From Blastobasis lacticolella (lineage: Eukaryota > Arthropoda > Insecta > Lepidoptera > Blastobasidae), in NCBI GenBank assembly GCA_905147135.1, contig LR990060.1, positions 2,186,001 through 2,250,000 on the forward strand: a stretch of DNA of 64,000 bases, written 5' to 3'. Each line of letters starts with the position of its first letter. The first letter of the stretch is position 1. Both the position numbers and the translations under genes were made by a program. Under the pieces are notes generated by a model. The model was given only the letters and a program-made list of their open reading frames with translations. It was not told where the DNA came from and ran no database searches. Below, in pieces: positions 29,391-39,785 of this stretch.

Positions 29391-29981
29391 GCACCCAAAT
29401 ACATAATATAATTATATTATATATTAATATTTATATTATATCACTTTTATTATTCCAGTACACTGTTAAAGTGTTCGGCTGAATCTTTATTTCTACAAAA
29501 CGATTCCGAAAATACATTCTGATGGATCTCTCCCCTGCTAGACTCTTCCCTATGTCCCGACACATACATCAATTGAAAAAGACAGAAATAAATGTGACGC
29601 AAAATAAAGACCAAACCGATAGCAACTGTCAATCAATTTTATTTCTACAGGCTTTTTCTTATTTTTTTAAACTCCAGCCCCTAAACACAAAAAGGGTATC
29701 ACTGGCTAGATCCTTCTTTCAATTTTCCATTCTATTTCATAATAATGAAGCTGTTTCCTTTAAAAACATTTCTCCATTCCTCGATTTTGGGTCAAATAAT
29801 TTCACGATAAATATGTTCAAGAACGAGGAAATTGGGGCATTTGGGAAAGAGGAACGTTTTATTAAAAATGTAACTGGCCCGAGGGCCTTTGCTTCGTCTT
29901 GTACAGTCTATTACTTTGAAGCATCTGTGACCTCGGTCATAATCTGGGCAAATCAATTTTAATAGAACCATCATAGTAAAC
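29391..29981. other. AT-rich sequence with a 146-codon frame of doubtful value
   Basis: The + frame 29522-29962 is rich in F, N, I and S, has no signal peptide, domain or motif that I know, and codon use looks like AT-rich noncoding sequence. TATATTATATATTAATATTTATATTATA near 29410-29440 is self-complementary. No neighbouring exon was found. Confidence 0.3.
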
Positions 29982-30090
29982 CTTTTTTTTATGTTATACG
30001 GCAGATAAACAGGCAAGCGGGACACCCGTTGGAAAGTGGACATGAGCAACACCAGGTGTGCTACCAATGCGTTGCCCGCCTCTAAAGAGA
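29982..30090 (-). mobile_element. A-type 3' tail
   Basis: Poly-T, ATGTTATACGGCAGATAAACAGG, CAAGCGGGACACC and CAATGCGTTGCCCGCCTCT. The body of the A repeat is absent, so this is either a truncated copy or its LINE partner. Confidence 0.65.
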
Positions 30091-30269
30091 CTTCTAATTT
30101 ACCTCTTGAACGATCCCATGTTTTTGTTCAAAGGAAACTGTGTGTGTGGGAAATATGTAGCTCTACCTGCAACTTAGCACGCTAAATTGCTGCTACACAA
30201 ATGTACTGCAGAAGTTTCTGGGGAAATGCCTCCATCACCACGTAGCCACGCACCACTCGTAGCCTTCCA

Positions 30270-30385
30270 ATAGTCAAGTGGCCGCTGATGGAGCATGCTT
30301 GTCTAGGAACCACCTATTTACTCTAGCCTTGAAAGCATCAAGATAATAATGATCAGGGAACACACTCGCAGGTAATGCGATTAGT
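30270..30385 (-). mobile_element. LINE ORF2 C-terminal relic, intact frame
   Basis: The minus strand reads ALPASVFPDHYYLDAFKARV, then NRWFLDKHAPSAAT and a stop, without interruption over about 105 bases. It is the coding side of the 3' end found at 1005-1109 and 16635-16870. Confidence 0.7.
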
Positions 30386-30839
30386 ATCTGTAATAGGTGA
30401 TATCCCTGACGCAAGTGGCCTAATAACTGCAATAAGAACTTTTAAAATATGAAATATCAAATCTCATTAATAATAGATAATATATTTATAACAAATCCCA
30501 TAAAACTCGTCAAATCCACCCACTCTATCGAGTGTAATATAATATTGTATTTGGGAGGAGTTCTTCGAAACCGCTTTCGATTCCACTCCAATCTACCCTA
30601 AAAATACAAAGGTACAGTAGTGGGATCCGGATAAACGTTTCAGAAAAGGACATGTCTTGTCAAGGGTACTTTGAGATAAACAATATCTGTTTTCGTGACC
30701 CTCGGTCGATTGGAGTGCTCGGTGAAGTTTTATTGTAACGGGAGGTTTTTTGGGACTCAATGTACAATATATAATATGCTTGAACGTAGACCTTCTCTCC
30801 AAGCGTGGAGAGGACTACGTTCGAAGACGGATACACTAT
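30386..30839. other. unassigned sequence
   Basis: TGAACGTAG...CTACGTTCGAAG near 30780-30823 can fold. No repeat recognised. Confidence 0.35.
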
Positions 30840-31080
30840 AAATAAATAAATAATCGTGGACAAATTCACACAGCGCCATCAAGCCCTAAAGTAAGCAAAG
30901 CTTGTGTTATGGGTACTAGATAACTGATAAACTACTTATATACTTTTAAATACATATAACACCCAGACCCGTAACAGAAATTAAAATTCATCATTTCAAT
31001 TTCTGCCCGGCCGGGAATCGAACCCGGGACCTCTTGCGTGGCAGACCGGGGCATGTTGACCACTGAACCACTCAGGTCGT
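30840..31080 (-). mobile_element. G SINE
   Basis: It runs from an AAATAAATAAAT tail to CCACTCAGGTCGT. B-box region is GGTTCGATTCCCGGCCGGGC on the minus strand. CACTAT stands at 30834-30839 and 31081-31086. Confidence 0.85.
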
Positions 31081-31111
31081 CACTATGAGCTGATATAATG
31101 ATGATGATATG

Positions 31112-31318
31112 CTTAAACAAATTTACATAGGGCCATCTAGCCGTATAGTAAGCAAAGCTTGTGTTATGGGACTTAGATAACTGATAAATTACGCATTAAG
31201 TACTTTGTTTAATATGTACTTATTGTACATTAACACCTGGACCAGAAATTGAAATTCACAATTTCAATTTCTGCTCGGCCTGGAATAGAACCCGGGACCT
31301 CTGCATGGCGAGCGGCAT
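31112..31318 (-). mobile_element. second G SINE, diverged
   Basis: ACATAGGGCCATCTAGCC, GCAAAGCTTGTGTTATGGG and CTGCTCGGCCTGGAATAG follow the G family order. It is cut at GGCGAGCGGCATG, where an RTE-like element begins. A GATGATGATAT tip separates it from the first G SINE. Confidence 0.75.
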
Positions 31319-31319
31319 G

Positions 31320-31680
31320 AAGAGAGTAGAGGTGAGAAAAAGCTCACTATCGCCTAAAGTACAATGGAAAGGGCTCTTAGTCTCGTTGCGTGATAGAATC
31401 AGAAATGAGGACATCCGTTAGCGAACCAAAGCCCACATAGCCCGAAGGATTGCCAGGCTAAAGTGGCAGTGGGCAGGGCCTCGAAGAATCTGGCCGATGG
31501 AACAGTTAAGTTCTCGAGTGGAGACCAGGTACCGTAAAACGCAGCGTGGGTAGGCCTCTTCCAAGGTGGACCGACGACCTGGTAAAGAACGCAGGTACCA
31601 GCGAATCTCTGGGGGAGGCCTATGCCCAGCAGTGGTCGTCTTTCGGCTGATATGGTGATGATGACGAAGGTTAGAAATCA
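31320..31680 (+). mobile_element. RTE-like LINE ORF2 C-terminal relic
   Basis: In several frames: MERALS, then RIRNEDIR, ARRIARLKWQWAG, then RYRKTQRG, KVDRRPGK, ending GGCTGATATGGTGATGATGACG. The R-x-x-K-L-K-W-Q-W-A-G motif is the strongest evidence for the RTE-type assignment. At least four frameshifts or stops. Confidence 0.75.
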
Positions 31681-31861
31681 GTATAAACCCATTTTCCAAT
31701 TTATGTTCAAAGATCATCATCCAAAAAGTACCGAAAATGTAGAAAGTGCCGACCAAACACTGAAAAGAAATTTGTTTGATAGAACGCTTAAATCTGATCA
31801 TTTTTATTACCTCAGGCCCGCTACATGACCGTTTCTAGTTGTTATTGAAACTAGAATTCGA

Positions 31862-31916
31862 CTACACTTTCACTACACATGTTATCGGGTTTGTTACCAC
31901 GGTTAGTATTGTTTTT
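31862..31916. mobile_element. half copy of the CCTACACTTTC MITE
   Basis: ACACTTTCACTACACATGTTATCGG, GTTTGTTACCACGGTTAGT. It matches one inner arm of 1629-1961; the other arm is missing. Confidence 0.6.
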
Positions 31917-32029
31917 GTTGTAATTCGATTACAATCATAGAAAAATAGATTTTCAGGGTTCAAGAACAACTGAACAAGTAATTGTCTTATAACCGAACTG
32001 TTCTGTAATAAAACATGTTTAAAATAATT

Positions 32030-32145
32030 TTCAGCATTCAACTAATGTACATAATAATTCAAAAATGGTTTCTCCTTGATACATGGCCGCAGAGGGATCC
32101 AAACTGTCGAATACCTTAATGAGCTACTTGGCCTCCAACGCTGTA
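32030..32145 (-). mobile_element. T1 SINE head fragment
   Basis: AGCATTCAACTAATGTACATAA, GATACATGGCCGCAGAGGG and a decayed head ending CTTGGCCTCCAACGCTG. Confidence 0.65.
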
Positions 32146-32259
32146 CAATACATACCAGGCCATTAAAAAATTCCATGAATCCTACCGCAGATTTTACGGT
32201 AGCGCAAAAACAATCATAAAAAATTCACAAACAAAATTTTAATTTGAATTAACCTCTAT

Positions 32260-32365
32260 CTTCTGTTAGCTGTTTGGTTGTTTTGTACAAAAATTACGTA
32301 ATAGTGCCACAACCTCATCTGAACTGGAACTAAGTATAGCCATTTTGAAATGTCATTTTCAATTC
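32260..32365. repeat. X repeat, diverged
   Basis: GTGCCACAACCTCATCTG, ACTGGAACTAAGTATAGCC and TTTGAAATGTCATTTT correspond to the right half of 6366-6520. Confidence 0.45.
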
Positions 32366-32865
32366 TGCACTGTATAATATGCTCCAATCAATATTTTTTA
32401 TTAAATGGCAACTGTTTGACAACCATTATACTGCCAATGTCATAGTGCAAGAAAAAACTACTGAAAACGTGTGATCAATTTGCAAAAAAATACTTTTTTC
32501 CCCACCCTTAACATTGCATAACTATCCGTAGCTTTATCCGTAGTATTACCTGAATCTAAGCAAAATATGAAATTTGATAGTATACTGTGAAGTAGAGACA
32601 ACACAAGACGTCGAAGATGCCTTAGATGGTTCAACCAAATAAGGCTCATCACATATTCAATCTGTGATACTTGTCCAACTTTCTATTATGTGACAGGCAT
32701 AAGCACTTCAAAGATACCACACTCTTCGCGAATATAAGCGTCTTAGCAGCGAATCTCCGACTTTGATTCCCCCACACCACTTTCGGATGACATAACAATT
32801 TCCCTCGGTGCTTTTATCTGAAAAGGCTTCACAGACTAGGGACTTTTGTACGCAGAGTTTTTATT
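32366..32865. other. unassigned sequence
   Basis: No repeat or gene signal was recognised. Confidence 0.35.
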
Positions 32866-32975
32866 TTCTTTTATACCACTGTGGTGGCAAACAAGCTTAC
32901 ATCCCGCCTGATGGTAAGCAGTCACTGCAGCAGGTGATGCCCACTGACGCGTTGCCAACCCCGTAAAAACCTTTT
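32866..32975 (-). mobile_element. F LINE 3' end fragment
   Basis: TTATACCACTGTGGTGGCAAAC, AAGCTTACATCCCGCCTGATGG and CGCGTTGCCAACCCCGTAAAAA. An internal piece (the GGACGTTTGCAATACC box) is deleted. Confidence 0.75.
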
Positions 32976-33029
32976 AAGATTGTGTTGAAGATTGTATGTG
33001 TACTGAGGAATTATTTGACATGCCGTATA

Positions 33030-33290
33030 TTACAGGGTCGTGTGGTGTCCGGTAGAGTAGAATAGCACCAACCCCTTACACTAGTGGGTGTCGTACAAGG
33101 CGACTAATGTTTTCGTGACAAAAATCTCCGTAGGCTGGAAAATGGGCAGCAGCGTTTTCTATTGTTATATTTATAACACTGCGATCTCCAACCCGCCTGC
33201 TAAGCGCGGAAATATTGGCGATAACCTCCCCTTTCGTGCGAGAGACTCAAAGTCCTGCAGTGGACTGTTATGGACTGTGATGATGATGAT
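33030..33290 (+). mobile_element. C repeat
   Basis: GGGTCGTGTGGTGTCCGGTAG to GGACTGTGATGATGATG, sense to the plus strand and nearly complete, with a short loss around GACAAAAATCTCCG. Confidence 0.8.
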
Positions 33291-33294
33291 ATCA

Positions 33295-33420
33295 GAGGTC
33301 TCTTTAGAGGCGGGCAATCCATTAGTAGCGCCCCGGGTGTTGCTGATGTCCATAGGCGGTAGTGACCACTTTCCATTCTCGCCCGCTTGCTTGTTTGTCT
33401 GCCGCATAACATAAAAAAAA
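33295..33420 (+). mobile_element. A-type 3' tail
   Basis: GAGGTCTCTTTAGAGGCGGGC, GATGTCCATAGGCGGTAGTGACC and CATAACATAAAAAAAA. It directly follows the C repeat tail. Confidence 0.65.
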
Positions 33421-33423
33421 TGC

Positions 33424-33725
33424 CGAGTGCGTCGGTGACCTAATCGGAAGCGGGTCCGACTCGTAGACAAGATGTACCGAGTCGATTCTTAGTGCCGGCA
33501 TTTACTAACCGATGCTCTCACGGCGAGGGAAAACACCGTGATCAAAACTGCACATTAAGGCCACTGAATGTGTAACCATGATCCAATCTGGTCAGGTTCT
33601 CCTGTTAACAGAGTCACGGCGGTCAGATGGCAGTCGCTTTATTGTAATTAACTGATATGCCATATCCTAAATCATGGTCAAGGAGCGCGATAACACAACA
33701 GGGCCATCTACGCCAAAATGACTGG
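33424..33725 (+). mobile_element. T1 SINE
   Basis: GAGTGCGTCGGTGACCTAATCG starts the head, GAGTCGATTCTTAGTG is a decayed B-box region, and CATCTACGCCAAAATGAC ends the copy. Confidence 0.75.
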
Positions 33726-33974
33726 CCGTAAGGACTTATAGAGGTAACTGCTTACCATCAAGCGGACCGTGAGCTTCTCGCCTATTGGTGACCGACATCC
33801 CACTCTGTCTACCTGATTGGTAGTTTAGTAACCATCTAATCTATACATAGTATAATACAAAGTCGCTTCCGCCATCTGTCCATATGTATGTATATACGCT
33901 AAGATCTTTTAAACAACACAACGGATTTTAATGCGGTTTTTAATTATATATGGAGTAGTTAAAGAGCTAGGGTT

Positions 33975-34366
33975 TCTTGCCGTTTCTTTTTCCCACAGAT
34001 GGTCATTTTCCTAACTGAAGCGGCATACTGACAGACAGACGACATTCTTTTTACTTATTTGTTCCAAACTCAGGGGGCGACGCGGGTAGGCCGGCTGGTG
34101 CGTGCGGGTGTGAGCCCGGCAGGCTGCCTGGGGCCGAGTGCGCGCCGCACATGATTCGCCTAGGCGGTTATGTGCGTGGCGCGTATCGGTGCCCGGTGTC
34201 TCGCCGGAGTGAGCCCTCGTACGCGCTGATCGGTCTGCATGCGTCGCCCCCTACCTGGATGAGCTAGCTTAACTTCCCTTTGTTTTCCGTTAGATTTTTG
34301 ACTTTTGAAAAGAGATTAATTAACGTAATCCTAATTCAATATATACTTTTTCATTTTCATTTTCAT
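33975..34366 (+). mobile_element. SINE-like insert, split by GC-rich block
   Basis: It starts GGGTTTCTTGCCG and ends after GATTTTTGACTTTTGAAAAG with a TTTTCA tandem tail (about 34347-34366). The start and end resemble one widespread lepidopteran sequence, but family identity was not checked. The block at 34073-34310 lies inside it. Confidence 0.5.
34073..34251. repeat. N repeat: GC-rich fold-back block
   Basis: GGGGGCGACGC at 34073 pairs with GCGTCGCCCCC ending at 34251. The next 35 or so bases inward pair imperfectly (GTGCGTGCGGGTG against CGCGTACGAGGG). GC content is far above the surrounding DNA, and CG dinucleotides are frequent. The right flank (CTACCTGGATGAG...CTTTGTTTTCC) is shared with 19324-19380. 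Confidence 0.6.
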
Positions 34367-34453
34367 AGGTTTATAAGCATAGCAAGCAAGAAAAAAAAGG
34401 ATAAGTATGGGTAAAATAGGTGTACGTGGACGAAGTCGCGCCGGGTACACTAG

Positions 34454-35048
34454 TAGTTGTATAAAAATGTAAACCATTATATAATAGAAAGTGCTTGGCA
34501 ATGTAAGCTGAATAGACGCTCGTCTGCGCAAACCTCCTGTCTTATAAGTACATATACTTTTTATCTTATTGATAAAAAGGCTGGTCGGGATGTGGGCTAC
34601 CTTTTTGGAGGTTTCGTTCTGTTTTGTTGTTCCCTCATTTCCGACACTTTGGAATTGTGGGGATTCTGTTAGAGGTGCTTTATGTGGGTGTGGTTGAATG
34701 CTTTGATACGGTATGGATTGATATAAATTATGAAAGTGATTTATATACTAAAAAGCAGTGGTACACAACCTTCTCGTGCCAAAAGAATAGATATTGGTTT
34801 CTGGATCACGTCTATAAAATTTCATTGGCTTTGGGGAATATTGTAAATATTATCAAACACTCCTATTAATGACATTAACATAATACATAGTTTTCACGGG
34901 ATCACGCTGTAACATGTAGGTATGCCAATATCATGATAAAGGAAAATAGAGCATTACATATTTATGTTATGTCTACAAAGCAATAACAAAATTAATGTCA
35001 TGGTATATACTCCATATAAATAATATCCTTACAGTCAATATGTTTCTT
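34454..35048. other. unassigned AT-rich sequence
   Basis: Frames of 71 and 81 codons (34457-34869) overlap each other and carry no recognisable motif. Confidence 0.35.
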
Positions 35049-35145
35049 CTCTATATATACAAAACAAACACGCTTCCCGCCGTCTGTCCCTCTGTATGTA
35101 TGTATCTATGAATAGCTATGCTTAGGCTATTCGGGGTAAAATCAA
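35049..35145 (+). mobile_element. H Helitron 5' fragment
   Basis: TCTCTATATATACAAAACAAAC and CGCTTCCCGCCGTCTGTCCC are followed by unrelated sequence. No 3' end was found. Confidence 0.6.
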
Positions 35146-35260
35146 ATAAGATTGTAAGAATAAGAATAAAGACATTTATTGCCACAAGATACCATGACAC
35201 GACAAAAAAACAAGTTAAAAAAAAAATACAAAAAAAATACATTGTCCTACGTAGTTAAGT
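35146..35260 (-). mobile_element. LINE 3' tail
   Basis: Minus strand: ATCTTGTGGCAATAAATGTC followed by TTATTC units. A-rich sequence lies upstream on this strand. Confidence 0.5.
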
Positions 35261-35300
35261 AATGTCGCGGTGGCCAGTGCAAAATCTTGATTATACCACA

Positions 35301-35777
35301 TCCATACGTAGTATAGCCGTGCCGGAGCCGTGTGGTGTCCAGCAGAGTAGAATAGCACCAACCCCTTACACTCATGGGTGTCGTACAAGGCGACTAATGT
35401 TTGCGAGGCAAAATATCAAGAGTCTCCATAGTCTGGAAAATGGGCAGCAGCATTTTCCGTAGATATATTTAAATACTGCGATCTCCAACACGCCTGCCAA
35501 GCGTGGAGATTATGGCAATAACCCACCCTTTCGTGGGAGAAGCCCTAAGTCCTGCAGTGGACTGTTACGGGCTGTAATAATGATACGTAGAATAAAACAA
35601 AGTCGCTTTCTGCCGTCTGCGCCTATGTATGCTTAGATCTTTTAAACTACGCAACGGATTTTAATGCAGTTTTCAACAATACATAGAGTGATACAAGAGG
35701 AAGGTTTATTAAGTGAAAAAAAGGGTAGGCTATGGTAAAGAAGGTGTACGTAAACGAAGTCGCGCCGGGTCCACTAG
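35301..35777 (+). mobile_element. H Helitron with C repeat inserted in its start
   Basis: TCCATACGTAG (35301-35311) is the Helitron start; the rest resumes at ATACGTAGAATAAAAC (35583) and ends GCGCCGGGTCCACTAG at 35777 before a T. Removing 35304-35582 restores a normal H copy. Confidence 0.75.
35312..35582 (+). mobile_element. C repeat with 8-bp target duplication
   Basis: ATACGTAG flanks it at 35304-35311 and 35583-35590. The copy is complete from GTGCCGGAGCCGTGTGG to GGGCTGTAATAATG. Confidence 0.85.
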
Positions 35778-36224
35778 TTATTTGTACATAGGCTATTGTA
35801 TCTACTGTATGAAATGAAGTCCGTACGTGGGTAGCATTATTTTCTATTGCATTATTATATCTTCACGAACTTCGTCATAATATGATAGAAAGTATTTCTT
35901 ATGATATTATAACATCGCTTTCGCATTTACGATTCGTTGTTGACGTTATAAGTAATGAAAATTAAAAAACGAAAAGTAAACATAATAATATACAAATAAA
36001 TCCCTAGCTTGTTTGTTGATTAAATAGGATCGTAGTAGGATTTATCTCAAATAAGGTTGAATCCTGTAGAATATGACTTTTGAGCAAATTTTTTTTTTTT
36101 TATCCATTTGAAAATTGTGTTCTGTTCTTGTTCATTGTCCTTGGCCGTCCTTAGGTTGCAGATGTCCTGGACGACGGTGGCCGCTTTCTATCAGGTGGAC
36201 CATCCATTGATGTGCTTTCCCACT
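35778..36224. other. unassigned sequence
   Basis: A 12-base T-run stands at about 36090. No repeat recognised. Confidence 0.35.
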
Positions 36225-36475
36225 GTCGCCATGTACCAATGACTCTTTTCTGAGTTATGTATATTAGTTGCATTCTAACCGATGCTCTTACGGTGAGGGA
36301 GAACATCGTGATGAAACCTGCACATTCAGGCAACTGAACGTGTAACATCACGGATGTCAGATGGAAGTCGCTCCACTGTAATCACTTGGTCTGCGAAATC
36401 TTGAATCATGGTCAAGGCGGACCCCGAGTCGTCGTGCGCAAGATCCCAACCGGGACATTAACGACAGTATGATTA
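36225..36475 (+). mobile_element. T1 SINE, 5' truncated
   Basis: GTCGCCATGTACCAATGACTC through CGGGACATTAACGACAGTATG. The tRNA-like boxes are missing. Confidence 0.75.
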
Positions 36476-36477
36476 TT

Positions 36478-36725
36478 TGACGACCTGAGTAGTTCGGCTG
36501 CTGCCGGCATGTTGCCGGTCGCCACGCCGAGGTCCCGGGTTCGATTCCCGGCCTAGCAGAAATTGAAATAATGGATTTTAATTTCTGTTACGGGTCTGGG
36601 TGTAGTATGTATCACAAGTATGTACCGTTTATCAGTTATCTAACACCCATAACACAAACTTTGCTTACTTTGGGGCTAGATGGCGCTGTGCGAATTGTCC
36701 AAGCATATTTATTTATTATTATTAT
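36478..36725 (+). mobile_element. G SINE
   Basis: TGACGACCTGAGTAGTTCGG, GGTTCGATTCCCGGCCTAGC and GGGCTAGATGGCGCTGTGCG, with an ATTTATTATTATT tail. The head has extra bases (CTGCTGCCGGC) relative to 24057. Confidence 0.85.
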
Positions 36726-37644
36726 TACTTTATTTGTAATTCGTGGTTTCACATTTAGTTATATTCAGCCTGTAACTAAGCAAAACTCGAAACACAGTTC
36801 CTTGAAGACCTATCTGCCAGAAATATACGTACGTGGGCCGACTGGTAACTATAGCGCTTTCTGATGTTAATGTAATGTTCCATTCCGATTTTAGCCGTAT
36901 TTTTATACATCAAATACCAATCCGAGACTGTCACAAAGAATTTATGTGGGGTTTGTGCTTTCATTTCTTTATGGGGCGAATTTTATTAATCTTTTAGGGT
37001 TCCGTGCCGCGACGTGAAGATTGTCTCAATAATAATGAGTGTAAGAGGTTGATGTCTACAGCTCCTGTCCAGTGTTGAGCTACCTCTACCTTTGTGAGGG
37101 TTTTGCCCCCTTGGCAGGCGGGTTAGAGATTATAGCGTTACAACAATTTTTTTTTACTTAGGAACTCGTGTTCAATTTATTAAGGTACACATAAAATTTT
37201 TACAGATATAATAAAAATATACACTGATACCTAGATCTAAAATACCAAAATACACTTATACATATTTCAATCAGAATGTCCCAATCTGGTTAAGCGAGTT
37301 TGCTGTCTGTCGGTCCCCAGAAGGCATACACAAGTCCGCAGACACCGATTGATCGAAGTTGAGTCTGTGCGAACTGTTCTGCAATTTACTCTCCATTGGT
37401 AAAAACTCGCATCCATCCTAATAAATTATAGCATAAGGTACCTGACTGCGAACTATTTGGCGATACTCTAGTGAGTATTCATAAATTAATTGTAATGTTC
37501 TCTAAAAAAATGAGTATTTATAAATTAATTGTAATGTTCTCTGAAAAATTTACCTAAGTAATAATTAATTGACGCATTAGTTTCCAACTGTAATATTGTA
37601 CAACGAATGAGTACTTAAATTAATAAATATATTCAGAAACCACT
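36726..37644. other. mostly unassigned; small C repeat fragment and 39-bp tandem
   Basis: GCCCCCTTGGCAGGCGGGTTAGAG at 37107-37130 is a C repeat scrap. A 39-base unit (TGAGTATTCATAAATTAATT...) is repeated twice at 37472-37549 with three differences. Nothing else was recognised. Confidence 0.5.
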
Positions 37645-37855
37645 GTGAGGTTCCAAAGGAACTTTTTTCCACGCACACTAAGGCTGTGGAGTGAACTACC
37701 TGGAGAGGTTTTCCCTGGAGAGTGTAACATGGATTCAAGAAAGGGGTAAAAAGGTTTTGGGTGATGCCCCTGGTATTGCAAAAGTCCATAGGCTGCGGTG
37801 ACTGCTTACCATCAGGCAGGCCGTAAGCTTGTTTGCTACCTTAGTGGTATACAAA
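37645..37855 (+). mobile_element. F LINE 3' end
   Basis: GGTTCCAAAGGAACTTTTTTCC, GTGGAGTGAACTACCTGGAG and GGTATTGCAAAAGTCCATAGG. The GGGTCGGCAACGCG box is deleted. It ends GTGGTATACAAAAAAC. Confidence 0.8.
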
Positions 37856-37990
37856 AAACTTCGCCCATTTTCCCTTTTATATAGGTTGTAGCAAATTTTC
37901 CTACATTTAAGGCAATGGTTACCTCTTAGTTTATCAAATTGGAATATAATATCAACATCTATATCTATTTATTTATTTATTTGTTCATTC

Positions 37991-38125
37991 ATCTAAACCA
38001 AAAACAAATAAAAGTCTCTTTCCTCGTCTGCCTCTCTGTATATATTTCCGCTATCTCCTTCTAAACCACGCAACGGATTAAGATTAAGTTTCCACCATCA
38101 GTTAGGCAACTAGCAGACCCCCGCA
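37991..38125 (+). mobile_element. H Helitron, diverged 5' part
   Basis: TCTAAACCAAAAACAAATAAAAG, CGTCTGCCTCTCTGTATAT and AACCACGCAACGGATTAAG. No CTAG end. Confidence 0.5.
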
Positions 38126-38319
38126 GTTTTCACCCACGCGCAGTTCTGATCTCTGTAAACATTCAACTATTCCGCGGAACCCTATAATATATTATTAAAA
38201 TATTATTTTACCCTGATGAAAAGTAAGTGGACAAACCCGTCTTCTGGCAGGTCCGCTTATCGACTCTTTCTTCCCTGATCAGTAATTTTGGCATCATCAC
38301 GTCGTAATCCGTCGAAATC

Positions 38320-38645
38320 ATCATCTTGGCGTTAATGGCCCGGGGTCCGCCTTGACCATGATCCAGGATTTGGCAGGTAATTACAGTGGAGCGACTGCCG
38401 TCTGACCTCCATGACCCTGCTAACAAGGGAAACTGACCAGATTGGATCATGGTTACACATCCAGTCGCCTGAATGTGCAGGTTTCATCACGATGTTTTCC
38501 CTCACCGTAAGAGCATCGGCTAGTATTCAACTAATGTACATAACTCAGAAAACAGTCATTGGTACATGACCGGAGCGGGATTCGAACCCGGGACCTCTGG
38601 CTTACGAGTCGTATACTCTAACCGTTCGGCCACCGACGCTCTCTG
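38320..38645 (-). mobile_element. T1 SINE, intact head
   Basis: The minus strand begins GAGAGCGTCGGTGGCCGAACGG and carries GGTTCGAATCCCGC in the B-box region. The body is complete except for a short loss of the promoter-distal CTCTCGCGCACGAGG block. Confidence 0.85.
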
Positions 38646-39127
38646 ACTCCGCGATGTCAATCCATTGATTCTTGGATCTCCCGCAGTACCTACTGAGACG
38701 AGCAGGTTTAGGCATATTTTTCCCACGTATTCCTGGGGCACATATTACGCACTACACATTACGTCGCCAACGCAAAAGAAAACATAATTAAAATTCGTCA
38801 TCCAACTCCCTAAATGAAGCTTGAACATAGCGAACAAGTATAATGAAGTTGTAAATGGAACGAAAAAAATTGGGGGTATAATTTCGGGTCTAAAATTGAG
38901 GGTACATTCGCCCGTGTTGTAAGCAATCCGGACGATGTCAGCCTATTAACCCATACATTTATTTTTATGAGAAGGTTATGTCATGGTTTACTTGGGTTAG
39001 GTTGTTTGCACCCCTTGTTTTTGGGCTGGTGGGAATGGATCGGCGAAATAACATGATTAAACCGGGAAAGGTATTTATTTCTCGTAAACTCATTATATCA
39101 TACGATAATCTTATTAAGTCACGCTTC
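38646..39127. other. unassigned sequence
   Basis: No repeat or gene signal was recognised. Confidence 0.35.
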
Positions 39128-39200
39128 ACGGGAAGCCTTGGGTACATTGCCCCAGTGGTATTCCAAACCGGTACTACTCGGCCACCGACGTTCCTCATTA
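39128..39200 (-). mobile_element. T1 SINE head fragment
   Basis: GGTACATTGCCCCAGTGGTATTCC and ACTCGGCCACCGACG. Very short and diverged; frames on both strands cross it. Confidence 0.5.
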
Positions 39201-39704
39201 GATATTATATAACATAAATTTTACTCTCAGTTATCTATGACATCTTTAAAGAAAGGCAATAAAAAATTTAAATTAAACTAAATTCTACTAAGAAACTCAA
39301 AGCTCGTTCAAAAAGTTTTCAGAACTCATACAGTGATAAGCCGTTATCTTTACAAACTCTAACTCAACAAGTATATCTTGATAAACTTTTATGATATCTT
39401 GAAGTTGCTTATCAAGGTGACCCAGATCTTTATCAGATCTAGATAATAAATACATAAATAGGAGTTTTGAAAATTGACTCGACGAAGAAGATGATCCAAC
39501 ATTTTCTAGTAAATTGAATTCTCCCAACTGTATTTACTAGTATTCTAGTTGTTTGTACTTATATGCCTGTAGAGACGTAAGTTATTCAATGAATTAGTAG
39601 ACCACCCGACCTTATGATAATTAATTTGACAATATGAAGTAAGTGGTTAGCTAATAACTTATTATTATTATTTATCCCACTGCAAGGCAACAGCAAACAA
39701 CAAC
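39201..39704. other. unassigned AT-rich sequence
   Basis: A GCAATAAAAAATTT near 39258 may be a worn LINE tail. Nothing firm. Confidence 0.35.
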
Positions 39705-39785
39705 TTTTTTTTATACCACTAAGGTGGCAAACAAGTTTACAGCCCGCCTGATGGTAAGCAGTCACCGCAGCCAATGGCCGTTTCC
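39705..39785 (-). mobile_element. F LINE 3' tail fragment
   Basis: TTTATACCACTAAGGTGGCAAAC, CGCCTGATGGTAAGCAGTCACC and CAGCCAATGGCCGTTT. Confidence 0.75.

Larger units (their letters stand above)
33840..34453 (+). mobile_element. H Helitron with nested inserts
   Basis: The copy starts TCTATACATAGTATAATACA after an A and ends GGGTACACTAG before a T, as expected for A/T target Helitrons. Helitron sequence is broken near 33970 (TATATGGAGTAGTTAAAGAG) and resumes with GGTTTATAAGCATAGC near 34367. The insert between is itself composite. Confidence 0.75.

Noticed and set aside
29522..29962. 146-codon plus-strand frame
   Set aside because: AT-driven composition, no domain, no start context or neighbour exon. 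Kept only as a note.
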